From: Puniceicoccales bacterium
Lineage (GTDB): Bacteria > Verrucomicrobiota > Verrucomicrobiia > Opitutales > UBA953
Direction of reading: 5' to 3'
DNA length: 64,000 nt
Assembly (NCBI GenBank): GCA_031269335.1
Contig: JAISZI010000036.1
Span: forward strand, 1-64,000
Below, piece after piece: positions 49,879 through 58,834 of this stretch. A program made the position numbers and the translations under genes. The notes under the pieces are model-generated. The model saw nothing but the letters and a program-made list of their open reading frames with translations, ran no database searches and had not been told where the DNA came from. The first letter of the stretch is position 1. Each line of letters begins with the position of its first letter.

Positions 49879-50012
49879 GGCGCAGAAAAATTTGCAGGTT
49901 TCGGTAAAAGTCAACGCATAGAGTTAAAATGAGATAAAATTTTAATTGCGGTGAGGGATGTGGGCATGAATTTTCCTTTTAGCCGCTTCGTTTTTTCTCA
50001 AAGTCTGCCGTC

Positions 50013-50306
50013 ATGCCACAACCTGCCGCCCGTTTAACTGATATGCACACTTGTCCTATGTGCAACGGTCCCGTCCCGCACGTCGGCGGACCTGTGGTCG
50101 GTCCCGGTTGCCCGACCGTGCTCATCGGCAAAATGCCCGCCGCCCGCATGAGCGACCAGTGCACTTGCGTCGGACCGCCCGATGTCATTCTCAAAGGTTC
50201 GATGACGGTCATGATTGGCAAGCTACCCGCTGCCCGCATGGGCGACTCCACGGCGCACGGCGGCGTGATTGTCCTCGGTTGTCCGACCGTCATGATTGGC
50301 GGTTAA
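50013..50306 (+). CDS. PAAR domain protein (stand-alone)
   Basis: 97 aa; 'AARLTDMHTCP...GPVVGPGCPTVLIGKMPAARMSDQCTC...GSMTVMIGKLPAARMGDSTAHGGVIVLGCPTVMIGG'. Confidence 0.95.
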   Translation: MPQPAARLTDMHTCPMCNGPVPHVGGPVVGPGCPTVLIGKMPAARMSDQCTCVGPPDVILKGSMTVMIGKLPAARMGDSTAHGGVIVLGCPTVMIGG

Positions 50307-50436
50307 ACAAGGGTGCGTTCCCCTGAAAATGGCGGCGAACCGTGAATTTCGTCAGCCTTTGCCATCATTTTATCTCGCTGATAGCTTGACGTATTGGCAA
50401 CGCCGTCCACCTTTTCCACGCCTACACAAAAACACT

Positions 50437-51015
50437 ATGTTAAGATTCGCTTTTTCCCAAGTGTCCGACGTCGTTTTTCCGTCTGTTGCCCGCGTTTGTG
50501 CTTCACGTTTTTTTGTCGTGTTCGCGCTCGGCATGGCGGTGTTTGCCGTCGGCGGTTGCGCATCCTCCAGTCCGGCGCCGCACGAAATCTCTGTGAGCGT
50601 GGACAAGCCGCTCGAAAACACGTCCATTCAGGTGGACATTTTCGCCGTCAACGACACCACCGAGCGCTCCAAATGGGAGGGTTTTTCGGTGAGCGATTAC
50701 TGGGAACCCGACAACACCACGCGGCGCGACCTCGACCGCGTCACGCTCGAGTTCGGTCGCAACCGCCCGTCCGGGCAATATTTCCCCAAGGCGGACGCCC
50801 GTTGGGAGCACTGGATTTCCACGGGAGCCAGCTCGCTTGTCGTCATAGCCGACATTCCGGGGATACGCGATGGCGGCACCACCGACGTGCGTCGGCTCAT
50901 TCTGCCGCTTGCCCCCAAGGCATGGGAAAAAGATTCTGACGACCCGGTTAAAATCCTCGTCAAGGAAAGCGGCATCCGGCTTCTCACTCCGCTCGTTCCC
51001 AAAGAAAAAGACTAA
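50437..51015 (+). CDS. TssJ-like T6SS outer-membrane lipoprotein
   Basis: Start at MLRFAFS (50437); lipobox 'AVFAVGGCASSS'; position between PAAR and T6SS genes. Confidence 0.65.
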   Translation: MLRFAFSQVSDVVFPSVARVCASRFFVVFALGMAVFAVGGCASSSPAPHEISVSVDKPLENTSIQVDIFAVNDTTERSKWEGFSVSDYWEPDNTTRRDLDRVTLEFGRNRPSGQYFPKADARWEHWISTGASSLVVIADIPGIRDGGTTDVRRLILPLAPKAWEKDSDDPVKILVKESGIRLLTPLVPKEKD

Positions 51016-54000
51016 ATGCCGAGATTCGCAGATTATACGCTCCTGCGTGAAGTTGCATGGACGCCGCATTCAAAGTTGAGCGAGGCGCGGCTGGAAATCG
51101 GGCGCAAGGGTGCGGGGCGTCCGCTTGCCGTAAAAGTTCACACGCCGCCGTTGCCACACGGACCCGCCCGGCAATTGCGTTTGCTCCAAATTCGGGCTGC
51201 CCTCGAAACGCAGCGGAGCATGAGCAAAATCGCGCCAGACCGCTGGGTGGCGGTGACCGACTTTGGCGAAGATCGCAAGCACGCCGCGCTGTGGAGCGTC
51301 ACGCCGTTCTACACAAACACGCTTCAAACGGTATTGGACGCCCGTCTGGACCTGCCCTTGTCGGCGATTTACGTGCTCACGGCGTCCATTCTCGAATCGC
51401 TCGAGCTGCTGCGCAAACACGCACACCGCCCGCACGGCGCGTTGACCGCCTCGAACATCTACATTGTCGGCGGCAATTCGCTCGAAAAAGCGAGCATAGT
51501 CCTCTCTGACCTCGCGCCTCTCGGGCGCAACGCTCACGCCGCCGCCGGGCTTGCAGACAACCACGCTCTCGGCGTCATCCTCGCGACGCTTATCCGCCGC
51601 CGCGAGCACACTGTCGGCATCATCGAGGACGGACCGGAGTGGACGCGCCTTGGTCCACATGCCGCCGACTGGCGCGAATTTTGCAATTACCTGCTCGACC
51701 CGCACACCACCGCCTCCGGCGCGACACTCGCCGAGACGCGCCTGCGGTTCTCACGGCTTGGCGGACGCGCTGTGCGCCGGCGCGTGAAGATGGCGTTCGC
51801 GCTCACCCCCTTCTTGCTCGTCGCACTCGCATTCGGCTGCATCCGCTTTGCGCCGTTTGAGTTAATTCCCCGATCCCTCCAAGAATTTGCAATCTCCATC
51901 GGCAATTTGCCGCCGGATGTTGAGGAAATTCCGCCCGAATTCGGGCAAGTTTGTTCGGCTTGGTATGAGTGGTTCGGACCTTTGTGCGCCGAGCTTGATC
52001 GGCACGACGTGCGCACCGGTCAAAAAGTCGGCGACATCTGGCTGCGCGAACCAGCCCTGAAAAACATCGCCGCCATCGCCCTCAAAGAGCGCGGCGCGCT
52101 CGACCCGCGCATCCTCGTCGATGACTCGCGCAATTTCGAGAACCTCCGCGAAAATCCGCCCGCTGCCGCTAAAAAAGGGGTTGTCGTCCGGCGCATCAAA
52201 GCGGTCGCCGCCGTTCTCGCCAAACTTGCCGCCGAAGTCCAGGCATGGGACGACACGAAGCAGCGGGACGCCGTCCGCGAACGCCTCGCCGCCGCCGGTC
52301 TCGCCACCGCCGCCGCTGACCTCCAGCTTCCTCCGCTGCCGAAACTTAAATCCGGTCGCCTCGCCGCCGATATCACCCGCCGCCTCCTTTTGAAAGACAC
52401 CGTCGAACGCGCCGTCAAGGAATGGGACGCCGCCGAAAAACTCCTCGCCGCCCACGACTCCACGCGTGACCCCGTGCTCGCAAAAATCCGCCCGCAGGCG
52501 ATCGCCTCCCTCGCAAAAACGCCCGCCGCCTCCCTTGCCCCCGAAATCGCCGCCTTCGGCAAAACCATCGAGCCTCGCGCCAATCTTCTTCAAAAAAACT
52601 GGCCTCAAAACATCGCCGTCACCCTCTGGCTCAAAGAAGGCTTCCCCTCGAAGTTCACCGGCGACGCCGATGACGACGCCCTCGCCCGCTGGGATGCCGC
52701 TATTGCAGACTATTTCCGCCTGACTCCCGCCGACGACCCACGCTCCGCCGTCCCGTGGGACGTGCGCATCGCCACCCTGCGAAACGAAATCTCCCGCTAC
52801 GTCGCCGAAGACGTCCGCCTCTACGGCGAACCCACGGAATCCGCCCAACTCCAAACCGACGCCACGGCGCTGCTCGAACTCACTCGCTCGCTACGCACCC
52901 GCATCGGCATCCGCCGCGACATTCTCCTCCTGCGCGACCAGACACAGGAAATTGAGAAACGCCACGCACGCGTCCTCGCCGCTATCGCCGACGGCCGCCG
53001 CGACCTCAATCCGGCACCCGCCGACTGGCTTGCCCGAACCCTCGCCAAAAAAATCACCGGCTCGTCCGTCCTCGCAAGCGAATGGGAAAACCGCCGTGAC
53101 AGCCTTCTGCAAGACATTACCGTTGAAAAACTTGCCGACGATCCGTTGTTCCGTTCCCTCCGCGCCGCCGCCCGAAAAACGCACGACTTGCTCGATGCCC
53201 TCCAAGGCGACCGCTTCCTCGGCACCGTCCCCGCCCTCGTCAAACCGCCCGCAAACCTGCCGCCGGAGATCGCCGAACGCCTCGCCTCTGTCGCCGCCGC
53301 CCAAACAGACCTTTACCTGACGACACTCATCAAACAAATCCCGTGGACGCCCGATAACCGCGCCCCCACCGTCACCCGCGACGCATACGCCGCCTCCCAA
53401 AAAGCAAAAGACGCCGCAGCGGCACTCGCAAAATGGCGCACCACCGCCCCCGCCGCCGCCGTGTTATTCGCCCGATTGCGCCCCCTGCTCGAAGAAGGTC
53501 GCGCCCTTGACGACAAAGAGCTTACCACCGTCAGCACAGCCATTGACAACAACGCCGCTGCGCCCTCCCTCGCAAGCGAAGGCGTGTTGCTGCCGCCAGT
53601 CCAAGCTCTCGCAAAAATGCGCGAAATCGGGCAAATCACCGACAAAGCCGCCTTGCTCGCACACGTTATGCGCCCCGAAAACGACGCGTTCCGCGCTTAC
53701 GCAGGCGTCGCCCTCTCCGCATGGCGGCGACTCGGCGACCTTGCCGACTGGCCATCGACCCTCGCCGAACTTGACAGCGAACTTGCCGCTGAAAACGCCC
53801 TCGCCGCCTGCTACGACGCGCTCCGCGATAAACGCCCCAGCTCCGAAATCGCCGCCGTCAAATCCGAAATCACCGCCGCTGCCCGAAAACGCTGGCTCCG
53901 AGGATACGCTTTAATCCCCGCCGCCGAAACCCCCGCCCTCATTGAACGCCTCGCCGCCTTTGGTCTTAACCCCGCTGATTTGCGCGGTCTCGACAAATTC

Positions 54001-55314
54001 GACTTCCTGCTCGCCACCGCCAAAAAAACACCCTGGGCAACGCTCGACAACGACACCGCGACCGCCGAGCGCGACCGTCTCCTCGCCCAATCCCTCGAAG
54101 CACTCGGAGATGTCCCTGCGGATAATCCGACCCGCGCCATTGCCACCCAATACCTCAACGCCATCGGTGCCGCCAAACTCTCCGGCAAACAACAAGAGTT
54201 CTCCGCCGCCGGCATCGGTCCGGGACGCCTCGGCTGGACGGGCAAGTTCTCCGAAAATTTCCGCCGCGTCACCTACACGAAGACCGACCACCGCAACGCC
54301 ACCCTCACGCAAGAGTTCCGCCTCGTCGAACCATCCTCCGGCGTGCCGTTTTACCTCTCGACACGCGCCGTCTCGCTCGGCGATTTCATCACACTCGTCG
54401 AAACCGGCACTGGCGGCGTTGACGTCCTCGCCACGATGCCCGCGTGGTTCGACGACGTTTCCAGCGGACACGATTTCGACACGCGACCGGGACCGCAAAC
54501 ATGGCGCGTGATCGCCCGCCGCCACGCCACCGCCAATCGCGTCAACGACAGCCGCATGGCGCCAAACACGCGTTGGACAGCGTTCCTCGACCCTCGCTGG
54601 CCGGACCCGCTCTATGCGCCGACCATCTCCGCCCCGCCCCCGCCCACGCATAATCACCCCATCCAAAATATCCCGCCTGCCGCCGCCCGCACCTTCGCCG
54701 AAAAACTGCTCGGCGCCCGCCTGCCCACGCCCGAAGAGTGGAACGCCCTCGCCGAAACTTTCCCCGAACTCGCCCTGCCCAACGCACCTGGCGCCAATTT
54801 CTCCGACGCGACATGGCTCGCCCAGCGCGACCATCTCGCCACCGCCGCCACCGCCGAAAAACCGTGGCCGGACGCCGGCGCCTTCACGCCGCCGGAAACA
54901 CCTTCTGGCGCCAAAGCCGCCGCCTACAACCCGAACGGCAACGACGGCATCCTGTGGTTCGCCGAAGTGGGCACCGTCGGCAACGAAGCCCCCGGCTTCA
55001 CGCACTTGTTCGGCAATATCGCCACATGGACATACGACCCCGAGGGCAAAACCTACGGCATCGCCGGCGGTTCAGCCATCAGCCCGGCGAACGTCAATCC
55101 CGCCCGCGTTTATCCCGCCGAAGCATTCAGCGAAGGCTTTGCCGACGTCGGACTGCGCCCAGCCTTCGACGCCCCCCCCGCCCTCATCCAACGCGGATTG
55201 CTCATGTCCGCCATCCGCCGCCAACCCTACCTCCGCCAATCCGCCCCAACCGCACCAGCTTCCCCGCAAACTACCTCCCAACCGCAATCACAAACCAACA
55301 AACAAGAAAAATGA
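51016..55314 (+). CDS. T6SS-associated pseudokinase - TM - long helical region - SUMF1/FGE-like domain protein (1432 aa)
   Basis: N-terminal kinase-like fold ('PLAVKVHTPP', 'HRPHGALTASNIYIV', 'VLSDLAPLG'); TM 'MAFALTPFLLVALAFGCIRF'; C-terminal FGE-like 'AARTFAEKLLGARLPTPEEWNALAE', 'GNIATWTYD', 'GGSAISPANVNPARVYPAEAFSEGFADVGLRPAF'. Confidence 0.7.
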   Translation: MPRFADYTLLREVAWTPHSKLSEARLEIGRKGAGRPLAVKVHTPPLPHGPARQLRLLQIRAALETQRSMSKIAPDRWVAVTDFGEDRKHAALWSVTPFYTNTLQTVLDARLDLPLSAIYVLTASILESLELLRKHAHRPHGALTASNIYIVGGNSLEKASIVLSDLAPLGRNAHAAAGLADNHALGVILATLIRRREHTVGIIEDGPEWTRLGPHAADWREFCNYLLDPHTTASGATLAETRLRFSRLGGRAVRRRVKMAFALTPFLLVALAFGCIRFAPFELIPRSLQEFAISIGNLPPDVEEIPPEFGQVCSAWYEWFGPLCAELDRHDVRTGQKVGDIWLREPALKNIAAIALKERGALDPRILVDDSRNFENLRENPPAAAKKGVVVRRIKAVAAVLAKLAAEVQAWDDTKQRDAVRERLAAAGLATAAADLQLPPLPKLKSGRLAADITRRLLLKDTVERAVKEWDAAEKLLAAHDSTRDPVLAKIRPQAIASLAKTPAASLAPEIAAFGKTIEPRANLLQKNWPQNIAVTLWLKEGFPSKFTGDADDDALARWDAAIADYFRLTPADDPRSAVPWDVRIATLRNEISRYVAEDVRLYGEPTESAQLQTDATALLELTRSLRTRIGIRRDILLLRDQTQEIEKRHARVLAAIADGRRDLNPAPADWLARTLAKKITGSSVLASEWENRRDSLLQDITVEKLADDPLFRSLRAAARKTHDLLDALQGDRFLGTVPALVKPPANLPPEIAERLASVAAAQTDLYLTTLIKQIPWTPDNRAPTVTRDAYAASQKAKDAAAALAKWRTTAPAAAVLFARLRPLLEEGRALDDKELTTVSTAIDNNAAAPSLASEGVLLPPVQALAKMREIGQITDKAALLAHVMRPENDAFRAYAGVALSAWRRLGDLADWPSTLAELDSELAAENALAACYDALRDKRPSSEIAAVKSEITAAARKRWLRGYALIPAAETPALIERLAAFGLNPADLRGLDKFDFLLATAKKTPWATLDNDTATAERDRLLAQSLEALGDVPADNPTRAIATQYLNAIGAAKLSGKQQEFSAAGIGPGRLGWTGKFSENFRRVTYTKTDHRNATLTQEFRLVEPSSGVPFYLSTRAVSLGDFITLVETGTGGVDVLATMPAWFDDVSSGHDFDTRPGPQTWRVIARRHATANRVNDSRMAPNTRWTAFLDPRWPDPLYAPTISAPPPPTHNHPIQNIPPAAARTFAEKLLGARLPTPEEWNALAETFPELALPNAPGANFSDATWLAQRDHLATAATAEKPWPDAGAFTPPETPSGAKAAAYNPNGNDGILWFAEVGTVGNEAPGFTHLFGNIATWTYDPEGKTYGIAGGSAISPANVNPARVYPAEAFSEGFADVGLRPAFDAPPALIQRGLLMSAIRRQPYLRQSAPTAPASPQTTSQPQSQTNKQEK

Positions 55315-56237
55315 ACACCACCGCCGCTGCACCACTGGACATACCCGATTGGGTGCTTGCGACCGCGCACCGCCTGCGCTTTTTCCAAGCCAACTTCGCC
55401 AACGACTCCCGCGAAAGCCGCGATGCGTTCCTCGAAGAAGAATTGCGTCGCCTCCTCGAACCCGTGCCCGCCGCGAAACGACAAGAGTATCTCGCCGCAC
55501 TCGCCGAAAAATTCCCAACATGGGAAGACCTCGCCGCCACCGCACTGGACACTGCCGCCACCGCAAAAGCTCAAACAACAGAGGAAATCTGGCGCCTCTT
55601 CCTGCAAACCCTCCCGCGTTTCACGCCCGAACAACGAGCCGCCATCACACAACGCCTCGCCGAAGAAGGCCTCGTCAAAATCGCCACCGATTCGCTCTCG
55701 CCAGAGACAATGGGCGACGTCGCCGAAAAATTAAAGTTCACCGCCGCCGACAAAATCGACCCCGCCCGCCTCGGCAAAGTCTTCGCCGCACTCGCCGAGT
55801 TCGCCGCCATGAGCGACCAGCTCGTCTGGAACGTCTGGAAATCACTCGCGCCAAAATCTACGCTCCGGCGCGACGGTTCCGCCGGCGATCTCCGCACCGC
55901 CGTCCGCCGCTCCGTCACCGGCGACCCCGAAGTCTCCGCCACGCAAATCGCCCGCCAACTCGAACGCCTCCGCCAGCTCACCGCCGCCCTCATCGCCTCC
56001 CTCGCCCCCGCCGCCAAAACCTTCGCCCGCCAGCACAACAGCCGCTACGCCCCCGATGCCGTCCGCGAACTCGTCAAACTCGAAGGCGGAACCTCCCTCT
56101 TCGGCAACACCGACGCACGGCGTTGGAAAAAATACTCCGAACTCGCCCAAGGCATCAGCGGAGACTCCATTCAAACCGCGCTCATCGCCTCCGTCACCCA
56201 ATACGCCGAAGACCTCATGCACGGCAAAGACAACTAA
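55311..56237 (+). CDS. T6SS-associated protein with a TagH/ImpI C-terminal-domain-like end (no FHA domain)
   Basis: ATG at 55311 overlaps the previous TGA (ATGA). C-terminus 'AKTFARQHNSRYAPDAVRELVKLEGGTSLFGNTDARRWKKYSELAQGISGDSIQTALIASVTQYAEDLM' resembles the T6SS FHA-protein C-terminal region. Confidence 0.5.
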   Translation: MNTTAAAPLDIPDWVLATAHRLRFFQANFANDSRESRDAFLEEELRRLLEPVPAAKRQEYLAALAEKFPTWEDLAATALDTAATAKAQTTEEIWRLFLQTLPRFTPEQRAAITQRLAEEGLVKIATDSLSPETMGDVAEKLKFTAADKIDPARLGKVFAALAEFAAMSDQLVWNVWKSLAPKSTLRRDGSAGDLRTAVRRSVTGDPEVSATQIARQLERLRQLTAALIASLAPAAKTFARQHNSRYAPDAVRELVKLEGGTSLFGNTDARRWKKYSELAQGISGDSIQTALIASVTQYAEDLMHGKDN

Positions 56238-56291
56238 TCTCCTCAAAAAACCAAGCCACCCGCCCTCCACCACTCAACCACCGCTCCAACC

Positions 56292-57653
56292 ATGAACATC
56301 CACTGGCACGAAGGCCTCTTTCTCCAACCACACCACCTCCAACGCTTCCAGCACGCCGCCACCGACGCACTTGCCGCCTGCCGCCGCCTCAACCACCCCT
56401 ACCCCTTCGGCATCATCGAAGCCAAAGTCTCGCCCGACGAACTCGCCAACTTCCGCGTCCGTTTTGAAAAACTCCACATCGTCATGCCCGGCGGAATAGA
56501 ACTCGATTTCCCCGGCAATGCCGACCTGCCGTCCATCGACATCAAGCCGCTTTTTGCCAACGCAGGCGCCGTCTTCACCATCCACCTCGGCATCCCGCTC
56601 TGGCAAGAAGGTCGCGCCAACGCCGGCGGCGCCCCTCCCAGCCCGCAACCCGATACCACCTCAAAAATCATCTACCGCGTCCAAGAAGAAAAACTCGCCG
56701 ACGAAAACACCGGCGCCAACCCGCAACCCATCCTCACACGCCGCCTCAACGCCCGCCTCGTCCTCGACGACGACGATAAATCCGACCTCGAACTCCTCCC
56801 CGTCCTGCGCCTCGTCCGCGGCACCGGCGAACAACTGGGGCAGCCCAAAATTGACCCCGAATTCGCGCCACCGTGCCTGTTTGTCACCGGCTCCGCCGTC
56901 TTGCACAACCTCGTGCGCGACCTCGTCAACCAAGTTGAAGCAAGCCGTCAGGAACTCGCAGTCCAAATCAACCGCGGCGGCTTCGACATGAAAACCATCC
57001 GCGGCCTGCAAATCGAACAACTCCTCCGCCTGCGCACCCTCAACCACTTCGGCGCCCGCCTCTCGGCAACACTCAACGCCGCCAACATCACCCCCTTCGA
57101 CTGGTATCGCGAACTGCGCACCTTCCACGCCGAACTCGCCGCCCTCCACCCCGAACGAGACGACTACGAAATACCCGCCTACAACCACGAAAACGCCTGC
57201 AGCTCCTTCCGACAGCTAAGCATGAAAATTCGCGCCCTCCTCCGCGGCACCGTCGCCGCAAGCTTCCTGCGCGTCGAATTCACCAAAAGCGCCGGCGGAC
57301 TGGAAATCACCCTCGAAGACCAACATTTCACCCGACCCATCGAGTATTTTCTCTCCGTTAAAAGTGCCGCCGACCCCCACGCCATCGCCGCCCTCGTCGA
57401 AGACGGAAACCGCTTCAAATTCATGCCCAAATCCCTGGCAACCCGCGCTATCCGCGGCATAGAACTCAAAGAAGAACGCTTCCCCCCCATGCAGCTGCCA
57501 GCGGTGGCGGGCATGAGCTTCTTCCGCCTAAAACGAGATGAAAATGCAAGAATCTGGGATTTGTTAAAAACCGAAAAAATCGCCGTCCTGCGCGGAACCG
57601 AATTTGCCACCGGCGATATCGAAGCCGCCCTCTATATGACGCTTCCAGAGTAG
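56292..57653 (+). CDS. tssK: T6SS baseplate protein TssK
   Basis: 'MNIHWHEGLFLQPHHLQRFQHA' is the canonical TssK start; 'LRTLNHFGARLSATLNAANITPFDWYRELRTFHAELAAL' and 'RGTVAASFLRVEF' fit. Confidence 0.93.
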   Translation: MNIHWHEGLFLQPHHLQRFQHAATDALAACRRLNHPYPFGIIEAKVSPDELANFRVRFEKLHIVMPGGIELDFPGNADLPSIDIKPLFANAGAVFTIHLGIPLWQEGRANAGGAPPSPQPDTTSKIIYRVQEEKLADENTGANPQPILTRRLNARLVLDDDDKSDLELLPVLRLVRGTGEQLGQPKIDPEFAPPCLFVTGSAVLHNLVRDLVNQVEASRQELAVQINRGGFDMKTIRGLQIEQLLRLRTLNHFGARLSATLNAANITPFDWYRELRTFHAELAALHPERDDYEIPAYNHENACSSFRQLSMKIRALLRGTVAASFLRVEFTKSAGGLEITLEDQHFTRPIEYFLSVKSAADPHAIAALVEDGNRFKFMPKSLATRAIRGIELKEERFPPMQLPAVAGMSFFRLKRDENARIWDLLKTEKIAVLRGTEFATGDIEAALYMTLPE

Positions 57654-57914
57654 AAAGAACTCGCTACCATAAAAAATTCACCTTTCCTCCGTCGCCCTGT
57701 GTCCAACAAAAAAACCATCAAGCACCCGTCCACGCCCGCTTCGGCGCGAGGCGACATGGTGTTTTTCGTCTAAAATTAACAACTGCAATAACAAATAAGA
57801 TGATTCAAGAAAATACGGTAATCTATTCCCAAACTCCCGACACCCGCGACAACCCGCCACAATTTAACACTTCATCCACCAACACACAGTAATCTCCCAA
57901 ACTAAACCGCCCGC

Positions 57915-58826
57915 ATGCCAGCTCCAACCGAACCAAAGAAACTTGCCCTCCCCCAGCTCTGCGAACCTATCTTTCAGGAGATTTGCCGCCTCAATCGCAT
58001 TGCCAGAAAGGCACCCTCCGGCGACTTCAACATCACCCGCGCCGCCATCAAAGACCTGCTCACCAAAACCGCCGAGCGCGCCAAAACCGACCCCGCCCTC
58101 GCCGCTAATTTCGAGAAGGTCGAGCTGCCCATCCTCTTTTTCATAGACTCGCTGCTCTCCGAAAGCGCGCTGCCCTACGCCAATGAGTGGAACCAGAAAC
58201 GCCTCGCATACGAGCGCAACGAACTTGCCGGAGACGAAAAATTTTTCGACCTGCTCGACGAAACGCTCGCCCAAAACAACGACGCCGCAAACGAACGCCT
58301 CGTCATTTTTTACACCATGCTCGGGCTGGGCTTCACGGGTTGGTATCAGGGGCAAAACGAGTTCCTGCGCAAGAAGATGAAGGAGATTCAGCCGCGCATC
58401 CGAGCATGGGTGGACTCCGATGAAACCGGTCTCATTTCACCCGACGCCTACAAACACACCAACACCACCAACCTGCCGCTGCCGCTCGGCTCCATCCTCA
58501 TCCCGCTGCTCATCCTCATCCTGTCGCTATTCTTCATCGTCGTCGCCGCAAACGTCATCTTGTTCAGAAACGCCTCCTCCGACTTGCGCAACGCGGTTGA
58601 CCTCGTCAAGCAACACGAAAAACAGCGCATCAAAGAATTTGAGGAACGCGGCAAACAACCACTCCCGCCGCCGCCAACGCCGCCGCCCGCCGCCACGCCT
58701 GCGCTTCCGGAGAAAACCCCCGCCCCCGCCGCCGCCGAAGTTTCCGCTGCCAAACACCCCGCGCCGCAAATTCTGTTAAGCCACGCCGCCCACCCGCCGC
58801 ATTCCACCTTTTCCACACAACAGTAA
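57915..58826 (+). CDS. tssL: T6SS membrane protein TssL (DotU family)
   Basis: 'LALPQLCEPIFQEICRLNR', 'LPILFFIDSLLSES', 'FYTMLGLGFTGWYQGQNEFLRKKMKEIQPRI', C-terminal TM. Confidence 0.85.
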   Translation: MPAPTEPKKLALPQLCEPIFQEICRLNRIARKAPSGDFNITRAAIKDLLTKTAERAKTDPALAANFEKVELPILFFIDSLLSESALPYANEWNQKRLAYERNELAGDEKFFDLLDETLAQNNDAANERLVIFYTMLGLGFTGWYQGQNEFLRKKMKEIQPRIRAWVDSDETGLISPDAYKHTNTTNLPLPLGSILIPLLILILSLFFIVVAANVILFRNASSDLRNAVDLVKQHEKQRIKEFEERGKQPLPPPPTPPPAATPALPEKTPAPAAAEVSAAKHPAPQILLSHAAHPPHSTFSTQQ

Positions 58827-58834
58827 ACACGACC

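Noticed and set aside
49925-50012. Possible sigma-54 promoter upstream of PAAR ('tgggcatgaattttcc')
   Set aside because: GG/GC spacing and -12 element do not match the consensus well enough.
53911-55005. 364-aa minus-strand ORF
   Set aside because: Antisense to the 1432-aa protein; Gly/Arg-rich shadow ORF.
54614-56467. 617-aa plus-strand ORF across the pseudokinase/TagH-like/TssK junctions
   Set aside because: Alternative frame, extremely Arg/Pro-rich; the other frames carry coherent T6SS domains with ATGA overlaps.
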